NCBI RefSeq assembly: GCF_904424705.1
Contig: NZ_CAJGBF010000003.1
Span: forward strand, 124,001 to 188,000
Direction: 5' to 3'
DNA from: Rossellomorea arthrocnemi
GTDB lineage: Bacteria; Bacillota; Bacilli; Bacillales; Bacillaceae_B
Length of the DNA stretch: 64,000 nt
Shown here: in pieces, positions 8,949 through 17,061 of the stretch
Numbering within the stretch: the stretch's first letter is position 1
Layout: every line of letters begins with the position of its first letter
Position numbers and translations under genes: made by a program
Notes under the pieces: generated by a model
Seen by the model: the letters and a program-made list of their open reading frames with translations, nothing else
The model's database searches: none
What the model was told of the DNA's origin: nothing

Positions 8949-9953
8949 ATGGAAAAAAAATACTTGATTGGAATTGGTCTAATTGCTATTCTGACTTTAG
9001 TAGTGGTAGAAAATCCTTTATCTGATCAGTACGTGACTGGGTTAAAACAAGATGCAATTGAAGTGAACGGGGTAAGTGAGCCTACCAACCTATCCCGTAT
9101 GATAAAAGAGGAAGCGAAATTGAGAGAGATCCCAGCACAGGATGCTGTGATAGATACAATTTGGAAAGCTACACCGGGATATAATGGCTTAAAAGTAGAT
9201 GTAGAAGCGTCACTACAAAATATGAAGAAAGAAAAATCTTTTAATGAAGATAAGCTTGTTTACAAACAAATCCCTCCTGAGAAGCATTTGCCTGATCTGC
9301 CGGCTTCCCCTGTCTATAGGGGGAACCCTGATAAGCCGATGGTGTCCTTTATTATAAATGTTGCGTGGGGGAATGAATACATCCCTGATATGCTGGCAAC
9401 TTTGAAAAAGCACCAGGTATATGCTACGTTCTTTCTAGAGGGGAGATGGGTAAAGAATAACCCGGACTTGGCGAAGATGATCGTGGATGCCGGACATGAG
9501 GTTGGGAATCATTCCTATTCTCACCCGGATATGAAAACGTTGGAATCAGCTAAGGTAAGAGAAGAATTGAAAAAGACGAATGAAATGATAGAAGTGACCA
9601 CTGGTGAGAAAGTGAAGTGGTTTGCTCCGCCAAGTGGCAGTTACCGGGATGAAGTAGTGAATATCGCAGATGAAATGCATATGCGAACGATCATGTGGAG
9701 TGTCGATACGATTGATTGGCAAAAGCCACAACCTAATGTGTTAATCGAGCGTGTGATGGGAAAAGTGCACAAGGGAGCTATTGTGCTCATGCACCCTACT
9801 GCTTCAACGGCAAACTCATTGAATTCGTTGATCCTTCAGATTAAAGAAAAAAATTTAAGACTTGGTACGATCTCAAGCTTAGTGAAAGAAGAGAGAATCG
9901 TAGAAGAAGCCGATAATTCGTCACAACAAGGAAATAATAAGATGAAGCAGTAA
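8949..9953 (+). CDS. ylxY: NodB-type polysaccharide deacetylase-like protein YlxY
   Basis: A 334-residue membrane-anchored or exported protein: a hydrophobic segment at about residues 4-22, then a NodB homology domain. The first NodB motif, TFDDG in active enzymes, reads FIINVAWG (about residue 131), so the catalytic and metal-binding Asp residues are missing. The zinc motif HSYSHP (about 187) and later motifs (FAPPSGSY, SVDTIDW, LMHPT) remain. YlxY of B. subtilis has the same kind of change as far as I recall. The role is unclear; it may bind rather than deacetylate glycan. ATG 8949 follows an AGGAGAAGGAAGG ribosome binding site; frames reaching upstream run into the repeat array. Confidence 0.85.
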   Translation: MEKKYLIGIGLIAILTLVVVENPLSDQYVTGLKQDAIEVNGVSEPTNLSRMIKEEAKLREIPAQDAVIDTIWKATPGYNGLKVDVEASLQNMKKEKSFNEDKLVYKQIPPEKHLPDLPASPVYRGNPDKPMVSFIINVAWGNEYIPDMLATLKKHQVYATFFLEGRWVKNNPDLAKMIVDAGHEVGNHSYSHPDMKTLESAKVREELKKTNEMIEVTTGEKVKWFAPPSGSYRDEVVNIADEMHMRTIMWSVDTIDWQKPQPNVLIERVMGKVHKGAIVLMHPTASTANSLNSLILQIKEKNLRLGTISSLVKEERIVEEADNSSQQGNNKMKQ

Positions 9954-9981
9954 CTTTGCATCATGAATAGGAGGAGCTTTC

Positions 9982-11223
9982 TTGATTAAGAAATACACAT
10001 GCCATAATGGACTGCGAATCGTGTTGGAAGAAATTCCACACGTTCGCTCCGTAGCAATTGGGGTCTGGATTGGAACCGGCTCACGTAATGAAACAGAACA
10101 AAATAACGGAATATCCCATTTTCTGGAACATATGTTTTTTAAGGGAACAAAGACCAAAACGGCGCGTGAAATAGCAGAGTCCTTCGACAGCATCGGCGGA
10201 CAGGTCAATGCATTTACCTCAAAGGAATATACATGCTATTATGCAAAAGTATTGGACAATCATGCGGATTACGCATTACATACCCTTTCAGATATGTTTT
10301 TTAATTCCACTTACGTAGAAGAGGAATTAGGTAAGGAAAAAAATGTAGTGTATGAAGAAATTAAAATGTATGAAGATACACCAGACGATATCGTTCACGA
10401 TTTACTCAGTAAGGCAATATATGAAGAACATCCACTTGGCTATCCGATCCTTGGAACGGAAGAAACACTGGATTCATTCAACCAGGCTAAATTAAAAGAA
10501 TACATGCATCACATGTATACGCCTGATCAAGTAGTAGTATCTGTCGCAGGTAATGTGGATGAATCATTCATAAAAGAGGTTGAAAAGTTGTTCGGTTCTT
10601 ATGAAGGCGGGAAAGGACCAGAAGATCGGATCAAGCCGGCATTTCATAATAATAAGCTTGCCCGTAAGAAAGATACGGAACAAGCGCATCTATGCTTAGG
10701 CTTCGATGGACTTGAGATCGGTCATCCGGACATCTACAACCTTATCGTACTTAATAATGTGTTGGGCGGCAGTATGTCATCCCGTCTGTTTCAAGAAGTA
10801 CGGGAGCAGAGAGGACTCGCCTACTCGGTATTTTCTTATCACTCCGCATACGAAGACAGCGGCATGATGACCATTTATGGGGGGACGGGGGCAAATCAAT
10901 TAGATCAATTATTTGATACGGTATACAGTACACTGCAGGCCCTTAAGGCAGAAGGTATTACGTCTAAAGAATTGCTTAACAGTAAGGAGCAATTAAAGGG
11001 AAATCTTATGTTGAGTTTGGAGAGTACCAATAGCCGCATGAGCAGGAACGGAAAGAATGAACTTCTGCTGAAACGACACCGGACCCTGGATGAAATCGTC
11101 GAAGAAATTGATGGAGTAACAATGGAGAAAGTCAATCGATTGGCGCTTGACATCTTTACAGAGGATTATGCTGCATCACTGATCAGCCCGGATGGGAATC
11201 TGCCTCAAAATATGAAAAAGTGA
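9982..11223 (+). CDS. mlpA: M16 (insulinase-like) zinc peptidase MlpA
   Basis: Processing-peptidase family protein of 413 residues. The inverted zinc motif HFLEH (HxxEH) is at about residues 46-50, with the downstream Glu in the EEIKMYEDTPDD segment, and the second half carries the R/Y motif region LAYSVFSYHSAYEDSGMM. The start is TTG 9982 after AGGAGGAGC. It lies between ylxY and ymxH as in B. subtilis, where it is linked to the aprE-regulating MlpA (YmxG). Confidence 0.93.
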   Translation: MIKKYTCHNGLRIVLEEIPHVRSVAIGVWIGTGSRNETEQNNGISHFLEHMFFKGTKTKTAREIAESFDSIGGQVNAFTSKEYTCYYAKVLDNHADYALHTLSDMFFNSTYVEEELGKEKNVVYEEIKMYEDTPDDIVHDLLSKAIYEEHPLGYPILGTEETLDSFNQAKLKEYMHHMYTPDQVVVSVAGNVDESFIKEVEKLFGSYEGGKGPEDRIKPAFHNNKLARKKDTEQAHLCLGFDGLEIGHPDIYNLIVLNNVLGGSMSSRLFQEVREQRGLAYSVFSYHSAYEDSGMMTIYGGTGANQLDQLFDTVYSTLQALKAEGITSKELLNSKEQLKGNLMLSLESTNSRMSRNGKNELLLKRHRTLDEIVEEIDGVTMEKVNRLALDIFTEDYAASLISPDGNLPQNMKK

Positions 11224-11228
11224 ATGTG

Positions 11229-11260
11229 AAAAGCAGACCTTCAGAAGGTCTGCTTTCTTT
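11229..11260 (+). terminator. mlpA terminator
   Basis: Stem AAAGCAGACCTTC/GAAGGTCTGCTTT followed by CTTT. Confidence 0.8.
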
Positions 11261-11344
11261 ATGGAACTTAAAAGTTTTTCTTCTAAAAAAAGTGGACAGT
11301 AAGTATACATTGTACTAAACAGCTTTTTTAGGGAGGTTATCTGC

Positions 11345-11581
11345 ATGAGATTAAGTGAATTAAGCGGGAAAGAAATCGTTGATTATAAAAAAGCGGAACG
11401 TCTTGGCATTCTGGGACAGACTGATCTTGAATTTAATGATAAGTCAGGCAGTATTAGTGCACTAATTATACCGACCGGGAAATGGCTGAGAAAGCAAAGT
11501 GGAGAAATCTGGGTGCCCTGGCATCAAATCAGGACAATCGGTGCAGACATGATCATTCTCGAAGTATCCGATGATGAATAA
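11345..11581 (+). CDS. ymxH: YlmC/YmxH family PRC-barrel protein
   Basis: A 78-residue protein of the YlmC/YmxH sporulation family with a PRC-barrel-like fold. It begins MRLSELSGKEIVDYKKAERLG, and a W-rich KIWVPWHQI-type segment (EIWVPWHQIRTIG) is present. ATG 11345 follows GGGAGG. It is flanked by terminators on both sides, so it is probably transcribed alone. Function is not established for the family. Confidence 0.9.
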   Translation: MRLSELSGKEIVDYKKAERLGILGQTDLEFNDKSGSISALIIPTGKWLRKQSGEIWVPWHQIRTIGADMIILEVSDDE

Positions 11582-11602
11582 ATAAATCATGGCACCAAAA
11601 CG

Positions 11603-11631
11603 AAAACGGGTCTTTACCCGTTTTTTTTTTT
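11603..11631 (+). terminator. ymxH terminator
   Basis: Stem AAAACGGG/CCCGTTTT with loop TCTTTA, followed by a run of ten or more T. Confidence 0.85.
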
Positions 11632-11670
11632 GCATTTTTTCTCAAACAATCATTCCCTGCTTTTCTTCTC

Positions 11671-11698
11671 ACCCATTGGGGATGTGCAACATACACTG
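11671..11698 (+). promoter_or_regulatory. Sigma-K-like promoter of dpaAB
   Basis: AC at 11671-11672 and CATACACTG at 11690-11698 are 17 bp apart; the sigma-K consensus is AC, 15-17 bp, CATANNNTA, so only the last base deviates. The spoVF operon is known to be sigma-K-dependent in B. subtilis, which agrees. Confidence 0.55.
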
Positions 11699-11754
11699 TT
11701 GAAGTGAAAAGGGATTTAGAATAGCGATTATGTAAAAAGTAGGTGAAATCAGTG

Positions 11755-12657
11755 ATGCTGACCGGAATGCAGATCGCAGTTCTAGGCGGAGATGCTCGTC
11801 AACTTGAGATTATTCGGAAGCTTACGGAGTTGGATGCCAAAATATCTCTCGTAGGTTTTGAACAATTAGATCATGCCTTTACAGGAGCTACGAAGGAAAA
11901 ACTTGATGAAGTGGATTTTTCGATGATAGATGCCATTATCTTACCTGTACCCGGCACGAATCTACAAGGAGAGATAGATACGATTTTTTCCAATGAAAAA
12001 ATCATGTTAACCGAAGAAATTGTATCTGAAACGCCAGAGCACTGTACGATCTATTCAGGAATTAGTAATGCGTACTTGGATCAAATTATGTCTTCAACGA
12101 ACCGTAAACTTGTTCAGTTGTTTGAAAGAGACGACGTTGCCATCTATAATTCCATTCCTACAGTAGAGGGAACGATTATGATGGCTATTCAACATACAGA
12201 CTTCACCATCCACGGATCTGACATCGTCATATTAGGTCTAGGGAGAGTGGGTATGAGTGTAGCTAGAACATTTCATCATCTAGGCGGAAAGGTCAAAGTC
12301 GGAGTGCGTAAAAGTGAACATCTGGCACGGGTGACCGAAATGGGGTTAGTGCCATTCCACTTGGATGACTTGGAAAAAGAGGTTGAGAATTGTGATATTT
12401 GTATTAACACAATTCCAGTGCATATAGTGAAGGCTGCTGTCATAGCCAAAATGCCTGCCCATACATTAATTATTGATTTGGCTTCAAAGCCTGGTGGTAC
12501 AGATTTTCGCTATGCTGAAAAGCGTGGGATTAAAGCGTTATTAGCTCCGGGTTTGCCAGGGATCGTGGCACCGAAAACCGCAGGACAGATCCTGGCGAAT
12601 GTTCTTTGTCAATTATTAGAGGAAGATTTTGATTCAGGAAAGGAGAGTTCATCATGA
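11755..12657 (+). CDS. dpaA: Dipicolinate synthase subunit A
   Basis: Together with DpaB it converts dihydrodipicolinate to dipicolinic acid in the mother cell for loading into the forespore. The 300-residue product has a Rossmann NAD(P) motif GLGRVGMSVARTF (about residue 158) and the highly conserved FERDDVAIYNSIPTVEGTI and LLAPGLPGIVAPKTAGQI segments. ATG 11755 (MLTGMQIAVLGGDARQ) matches the family start and follows AGGTGA; the frame is open to GTG 11743, which overlaps that site. Overlaps dpaB by 4 nt. Confidence 0.97.
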   Translation: MLTGMQIAVLGGDARQLEIIRKLTELDAKISLVGFEQLDHAFTGATKEKLDEVDFSMIDAIILPVPGTNLQGEIDTIFSNEKIMLTEEIVSETPEHCTIYSGISNAYLDQIMSSTNRKLVQLFERDDVAIYNSIPTVEGTIMMAIQHTDFTIHGSDIVILGLGRVGMSVARTFHHLGGKVKVGVRKSEHLARVTEMGLVPFHLDDLEKEVENCDICINTIPVHIVKAAVIAKMPAHTLIIDLASKPGGTDFRYAEKRGIKALLAPGLPGIVAPKTAGQILANVLCQLLEEDFDSGKESSS

Positions 12658-13247
12658 GTGTGAAAGGAAAACGCATCGGGTTTGGTCTGACAGGGTCTCA
12701 TTGTACGTATGATGCAGTATTCCCCGAAATCGAGCGATTAGTGAATAATGGAGCGGAAGTCATACCGATTGTAACATCAACCGTTATGAATACCGAAACA
12801 AGATTCGGTAAAGGAGAAGATTGGATCAAACGAATAGAAGACGTAACCGGTCATAGAGTAATCGATTCAATCGTCAAGGCAGAACCACTTGGTCCAAAAA
12901 TTCCATTGGATTGCATGGTCATTGCACCTCTTACTGGAAATTCAATGAGTAAGTTTGCCAATGCCATGACCGATTCCCCTGTATTAATGGCGGCTAAAGC
13001 AACTATACGTAACCATCGTCCAGTAGTGCTCGGTATTTCCACAAATGATGCCCTTGGATTGAATGGTGTGAATCTGATGCGGTTAATTTCGACAAAGGAT
13101 ATATATTTTATACCTTTTGGGCAGGATGCCCCAGAAGCTAAACCGAAATCGATGGTGGCCAGAATGACGTTAATTCAGGAAACGGTCGAAGCGGCGATGG
13201 AAGGAAGGCAGCTTCAACCTGTCGTTATCGAAAGATATTTAGATTAA
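12654..13247 (+). CDS. dpaB: Dipicolinate synthase subunit B
   Basis: A flavoprotein-like (HFCD family) subunit of dipicolinate synthase, 197 residues. Motifs include GFGLTGSHCTYD at the N-terminus and MVIAPLTGNSMSKFANAMTDSPVLMA, typical of flavin mononucleotide-binding HFCD proteins. Start ATGA overlaps the dpaA stop, which indicates translational coupling. Expected to act in the mother cell late in sporulation. Confidence 0.97.
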   Translation: MSVKGKRIGFGLTGSHCTYDAVFPEIERLVNNGAEVIPIVTSTVMNTETRFGKGEDWIKRIEDVTGHRVIDSIVKAEPLGPKIPLDCMVIAPLTGNSMSKFANAMTDSPVLMAAKATIRNHRPVVLGISTNDALGLNGVNLMRLISTKDIYFIPFGQDAPEAKPKSMVARMTLIQETVEAAMEGRQLQPVVIERYLD

Positions 13248-13254
13248 TACTTGA

Positions 13255-13295
13255 AGAAGGTCATCGCCTTGTCAATTTCAGATGACCTTCTTTTC
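13255..13295 (+). terminator. dpaAB terminator
   Basis: Stem AGAAGGTCATC/GATGACCTTCT followed by TTT. It separates dpaAB from asd. Confidence 0.75.
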
Positions 13296-13360
13296 ATGCA
13301 GATAGAACCAGATACCTGAAATGAACGAACCCCAGAAAAAATATTCCTATTGTCGAATAA

Positions 13361-13388
13361 TTGTTTATGTTAAAATATTCTTTATTAT
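13361..13388 (+). promoter_or_regulatory. Probable sigma-A promoter of asd
   Basis: TTGTTT at 13361-13366 and TATTAT at 13383-13388, spacing 16, in an AT-rich stretch ahead of asd. Confidence 0.4.
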
Positions 13389-13455
13389 AGTAATAGACTA
13401 AATTAATTACCTATTGTACTATGAAAATATTGACTGGTTGGAAGGAGAGAAGATT

Positions 13456-14499
13456 TTGAATACATCGGGATTTCATGTAGCTGTTGTGGGTGCCACCGGT
13501 GCCGTTGGACAGCAAATGCTACAAACATTAGAAAAAAGGGATTTTCCAATAAAACATTTGACCTTATTATCGTCAGCACGTTCTGCAGGATCCACAGTTA
13601 TGTTTAGAGGGAAAGAATGGACGGTTGAAGAAGCGAAGCCTGAAAGTTTTGAAGGAGTCGATATCGCTTTATTTAGCGCAGGTGGAAGTGTATCCAAACT
13701 TCTAGCTCCAGAAGCCGTAAAACGCGGGGCGGTCGTTGTCGACAATACGAGTGCGTATCGTATGGATCCGGATGTTCCTCTCGTTGTACCGGAAGTGAAT
13801 GAAGAAGACATAAAGAATCACAAGGGAATTATTGCCAACCCTAACTGTTCGACGATACAAATGGTTGCGGCATTAGAACCGATCCGCAAGCAATTCGGCT
13901 TGCAGAAAGTAATCGTATCTACTTATCAAGCTGTCTCAGGTGCCGGTGCCGTTGCGATTGATGAACTACATGCGCAGTCACAAGCCATATTGTCCGGGGA
14001 ATCATTTGAGCCTGGTGTCTTACCTGTTAAAGGGGACAAAAAACATTATCAAATTGCTTATAATGCCATTCCTCAAATTGATACTTTTCAGGACAATGGC
14101 TTTACGTATGAAGAAATGAAAATGATCAACGAAACAAAAAAGATCATGCATATGCCTTCTTTAAAAGTATCAGCAACATGTGTCAGATTACCCGTTGTAA
14201 CAGGTCACTCCGAAAGTGTATATATTGAAGTTGAGAAGGATTCTGTATCAGTGAAGGATATTCATTCACTTCTTCAAAATGCACCCGGTGTAACTCTGGA
14301 AGACATCCCTGAAGAGCAGATCTATCCGATGCCTGCACATGCCGTTGGGAAACCGGATGTATTTGTAGGTCGCGTGCGAAAGGATCTTGATGAAGACAAC
14401 GGCTTCCATATGTGGGTAGTGTCTGATAACTTACTGAAGGGAGCGGCTTGGAACTCAGTTCAAATCGCAGAAAGTTTAATGAAGCTTGATTTAATTTAG
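13456..14499 (+). CDS. asd: Aspartate-semialdehyde dehydrogenase
   Basis: Reduces aspartyl phosphate to aspartate semialdehyde, the branch point to lysine/diaminopimelate and to methionine and threonine. The 347-residue product has the NADP motif GATGAVG (residues 12-18), the active-site Cys in NPNCSTIQM (about 131), and the conserved QAVSGAG and [10 protein letters not shown] segments. TTG 13456 is chosen: GAAGGAGAG lies just upstream and the length then equals that of B. subtilis Asd within one residue. The open frame back to 13414 has no ribosome binding site. Confidence 0.96.
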   Translation: MNTSGFHVAVVGATGAVGQQMLQTLEKRDFPIKHLTLLSSARSAGSTVMFRGKEWTVEEAKPESFEGVDIALFSAGGSVSKLLAPEAVKRGAVVVDNTSAYRMDPDVPLVVPEVNEEDIKNHKGIIANPNCSTIQMVAALEPIRKQFGLQKVIVSTYQAVSGAGAVAIDELHAQSQAILSGESFEPGVLPVKGDKKHYQIAYNAIPQIDTFQDNGFTYEEMKMINETKKIMHMPSLKVSATCVRLPVVTGHSESVYIEVEKDSVSVKDIHSLLQNAPGVTLEDIPEEQIYPMPAHAVGKPDVFVGRVRKDLDEDNGFHMWVVSDNLLKGAAWNSVQIAESLMKLDLI

Positions 14500-14591
14500 T
14501 AATGAAGAGGGATCATTCCAGCTGAAAATCTGAATAATTCCACTAATCGTCTTCTAGATACCTCTTGAACATATGACAATGAGGTGTAGTC

Positions 14592-15830
14592 ATGAAAGTG
14601 ATCGTTCAAAAATTTGGTGGAACTTCTGTACGTGATGAGGCAAGTCGTTTGAAGGCAATTGCCCACACGAAACAGGCAATAGAAAAAGGCTATAAAGTAG
14701 TGGTAGTCGTTTCAGCCATGGGTAGAAAAGGTGAACCATACGCTACAGATTCCTTATTAACATTAATCGGTGGCAGAAACACTTCAATCAGTAAACGGGA
14801 GCAGGACCTTTTATTGTCCTGTGGAGAAATCATTTCGAGTCTGGTATTTTCTAACATGCTTCTTGAGCAGGGAATCCGTTCAACTGCCCTTACCGGAGCC
14901 CAAGCAGGATTCCGGACCAACAATGATTTTAACAATGCAAAAATTATAGAAATGAAATGCAGCCGATTGGTAAAAGAACTGGAACACAATGATGCCGTAG
15001 TGGTTGCAGGCTTCCAGGGAGCGACGAAGGATGGGGACGTCACAACCATTGGAAGAGGAGGAAGCGATACCTCTGCATCTGCACTCGGAGTCGCATTAAA
15101 AGCAGACTACATCGATATTTTTACAGATGTGGAAGGCGTCATGACTGCCGACCCGCGTATTTCAACTAAAGCAAGACCCATAACAGTTGTTTCGTATAAT
15201 GAAGTATGTAATATGGCATACCAGGGAGCAAAAGTAATACATCCCAGGGCGGTTGAGATAGCTATGAACTCAAATGTTCCCATACGGATTCGTTCAACCT
15301 ACTCAACAGGTGAAGGCACTCTTGTGACGACATTGGAAAATACAAAAGCACATAAAGAGTTCAGGAGTCATCCAGTCACAGGGATCGCTCATGTATCCAA
15401 CCTCACACAATTTAAAGTTTTCGCTAAGGAAGATCAGTATAATCTTCAAGCTGAGGTTTTTAAAGCAATGGCAAAAGAGGGAATAAGCGTTGATTTTATT
15501 AATATTTCCCCGAGGGGTGTCGTCTACACTGTAGGTTCATCAGTAGCGGAAGATGCAATCAAAGTTTTAAGAAAGATAGGACATAACCCCTTAGTAGAGT
15601 CAGAGTGCGCTAAAATTTCCGTAGTGGGAGCGGGTATGACGGGTGTCCCCGGTGTAACTTCTGCCATCGTTTCCTCCCTTTCCAACGAAGGGATTCGCAT
15701 ACTTCAGTCTGCAGATAGTCATACCACCATTTGGGTTCTGGTAAAGGAAATGGATATGATCAAAGCCATTAATGCACTCCATGATACGTTTCAATTACAA
15801 GAGAGAAATGCTACATTCAGAGTGGGATAA
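14592..15830 (+). CDS. dapG: Aspartate kinase I (diaminopimelate-sensitive type)
   Basis: Phosphorylates L-aspartate, the first step of the aspartate pathway. The 412-residue product has the kinase start KFGGTSV (residues 7-13), GRGGSDTSA around 155, and tandem ACT domains from about residue 265. Position between asd and dapA identifies it as DapG, which in B. subtilis is feedback-inhibited by meso-diaminopimelate. Start ATG 14592 follows ATGAGGTG. Confidence 0.95.
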   Translation: MKVIVQKFGGTSVRDEASRLKAIAHTKQAIEKGYKVVVVVSAMGRKGEPYATDSLLTLIGGRNTSISKREQDLLLSCGEIISSLVFSNMLLEQGIRSTALTGAQAGFRTNNDFNNAKIIEMKCSRLVKELEHNDAVVVAGFQGATKDGDVTTIGRGGSDTSASALGVALKADYIDIFTDVEGVMTADPRISTKARPITVVSYNEVCNMAYQGAKVIHPRAVEIAMNSNVPIRIRSTYSTGEGTLVTTLENTKAHKEFRSHPVTGIAHVSNLTQFKVFAKEDQYNLQAEVFKAMAKEGISVDFINISPRGVVYTVGSSVAEDAIKVLRKIGHNPLVESECAKISVVGAGMTGVPGVTSAIVSSLSNEGIRILQSADSHTTIWVLVKEMDMIKAINALHDTFQLQERNATFRVG

Positions 15831-15852
15831 ACATACGAGGAGAGTGACTAGA

Positions 15853-16725
15853 TTGAATTTTGGCCGCGTTTCTACGGCGATGGTTACGCCATTCGACCGT
15901 AAAGGGAATATTGATTTTACTAAAACGACGCAAATAATTCAGTATCTGATCGATAATGGATCTGATTCGTTAGTAGTAGCGGGTACCACAGGGGAGTCGC
16001 CAACTTTAACGAAAGAAGAAAAGATTGCCCTATTCCGACATGTCGTGAAAGTAGTGGATGGGAGAATTCCAGTCATTGCCGGGACGGGAAGCAATAACAC
16101 CCATGCTTCAATCGAACTTACCAAAAAGGCAGCGGAGACAGGTGTGGATGCCGTCATGCTCGTGGCACCGTATTATAATAAGCCGAGTCAGGAAGGAATG
16201 TATCAGCATTTTAAGGTGATTGCAGAATCAACTGCCTTACCTGTCATGCTGTATAATATTCCGGGCAGATCAAGCGTCAACGTGTCGCCTGAAACGATTA
16301 TTCGTCTCTCAAAGGTTGCGAACATCGTGGCCGTTAAAGAAGCAAGTGGTGATCTGGATAGCATGACTGAAATCATTTCACATACGTCCGACGACTTTAT
16401 GTTGTATAGTGGTGATGACGGGCTTACTTTACCGGTATTATCCATAGGGGGGGCAGGGATTGTGTCAGTTGCCTCCCATGTCATCGGGAATGAGATGCAG
16501 GAGATGGTTTCAGCCTTTTTAGGAGGAAACCTCTTACATGCATCACAAATGCATCAAAGGCTCCTTCCGATTATGAAAGGGCTGTTTACGAGTCCGAACC
16601 CAACCCCGGTCAAAACTGCTCTGCAGATGAGAGGACTTGATGTAGGCTCGGTTCGTCTCCCATTAATACCCTTGACAGAAGTCGAAAGAGCAAAACTTTC
16701 TCACTTGCTGGAAGGGTTATCTTAA
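15853..16725 (+). CDS. dapA: 4-hydroxy-tetrahydrodipicolinate synthase
   Basis: Condenses pyruvate with aspartate semialdehyde; the product feeds both lysine/peptidoglycan and dipicolinic acid. The 290-residue TIM-barrel protein has GTTGES (about 43-48), the YNIPGRSS region with the catalytic Tyr, and the Schiff-base Lys in VAVKEASGD (about 161). TTG 15853 after GAGGAGAGTGA gives the same length as B. subtilis DapA; the frame extends upstream into dapG without a better start. Confidence 0.96.
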   Translation: MNFGRVSTAMVTPFDRKGNIDFTKTTQIIQYLIDNGSDSLVVAGTTGESPTLTKEEKIALFRHVVKVVDGRIPVIAGTGSNNTHASIELTKKAAETGVDAVMLVAPYYNKPSQEGMYQHFKVIAESTALPVMLYNIPGRSSVNVSPETIIRLSKVANIVAVKEASGDLDSMTEIISHTSDDFMLYSGDDGLTLPVLSIGGAGIVSVASHVIGNEMQEMVSAFLGGNLLHASQMHQRLLPIMKGLFTSPNPTPVKTALQMRGLDVGSVRLPLIPLTEVERAKLSHLLEGLS

Positions 16726-16746
16726 TACAGAACAACTGCTAAATCC

Positions 16747-16788
16747 AAAAGACTGTGAAGATATGTCCTTCACAGTCTTTTGTGTGTT
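16747..16788 (+). terminator. dapA terminator
   Basis: Stem AAAAGACTGTGAAG/CTTCACAGTCTTTT with a 7-nt loop, then TGTGTGTTT. It closes the asd-dapG-dapA unit. Confidence 0.75.
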
Positions 16789-16948
16789 TCTATCAATAAG
16801 GATTTTTTCGATGGGATTGTTGTGTAGAGACAATCAATAATGAAGACAATCCTGTCTTTCACTTGGAAGAGATATTATTCCTCAAAAGAAGAAGGATTTA
16901 TTCTCCCAGTATCGAAATAGTAACGTAGAATAAATGATTGCAGTCTTT

Positions 16949-16968
16949 TTCCTAATCCTGATTAGGAA
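16949..16968 (+). promoter_or_regulatory. Perfect palindrome upstream of the rnjB promoter
   Basis: TTCCTAATC, CT, GATTAGGAA: 9-bp perfect arms with a 2-bp centre, ending 12 bp before the -35 box of the rnjB promoter. No T run follows, so it resembles a protein-binding operator rather than a terminator. No known regulator was recognised for it. The rest of 16789-16948 shows nothing further. Confidence 0.4.
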
Positions 16969-16980
16969 GGATATAATTGG

Positions 16981-17010
16981 TTGTACTCCCAAAATAGTAT
17001 CAAGTATAAT
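16981..17010 (+). promoter_or_regulatory. Sigma-A promoter of rnjB
   Basis: TTGTAC at 16981-16986 and TATAAT at 17005-17010, spacing 18, giving a leader of about 45 nt. Confidence 0.6.
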
Positions 17011-17061
17011 GGATATAACTGATTGAAGATCGGGGAAGGAACAGCATAGGAGGACATAATA

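Noticed and set aside
8406..9025. Overlapping ORFs of 128, 68 and 137 codons
   Set aside because: They read the 125-bp repeats in different frames; the period is not a multiple of 3, and none has a ribosome binding site or recognisable product.
14500..14591. Lysine riboswitch before dapG
   Set aside because: The 92-nt gap is too short for the aptamer and no conserved L-box segment is visible.
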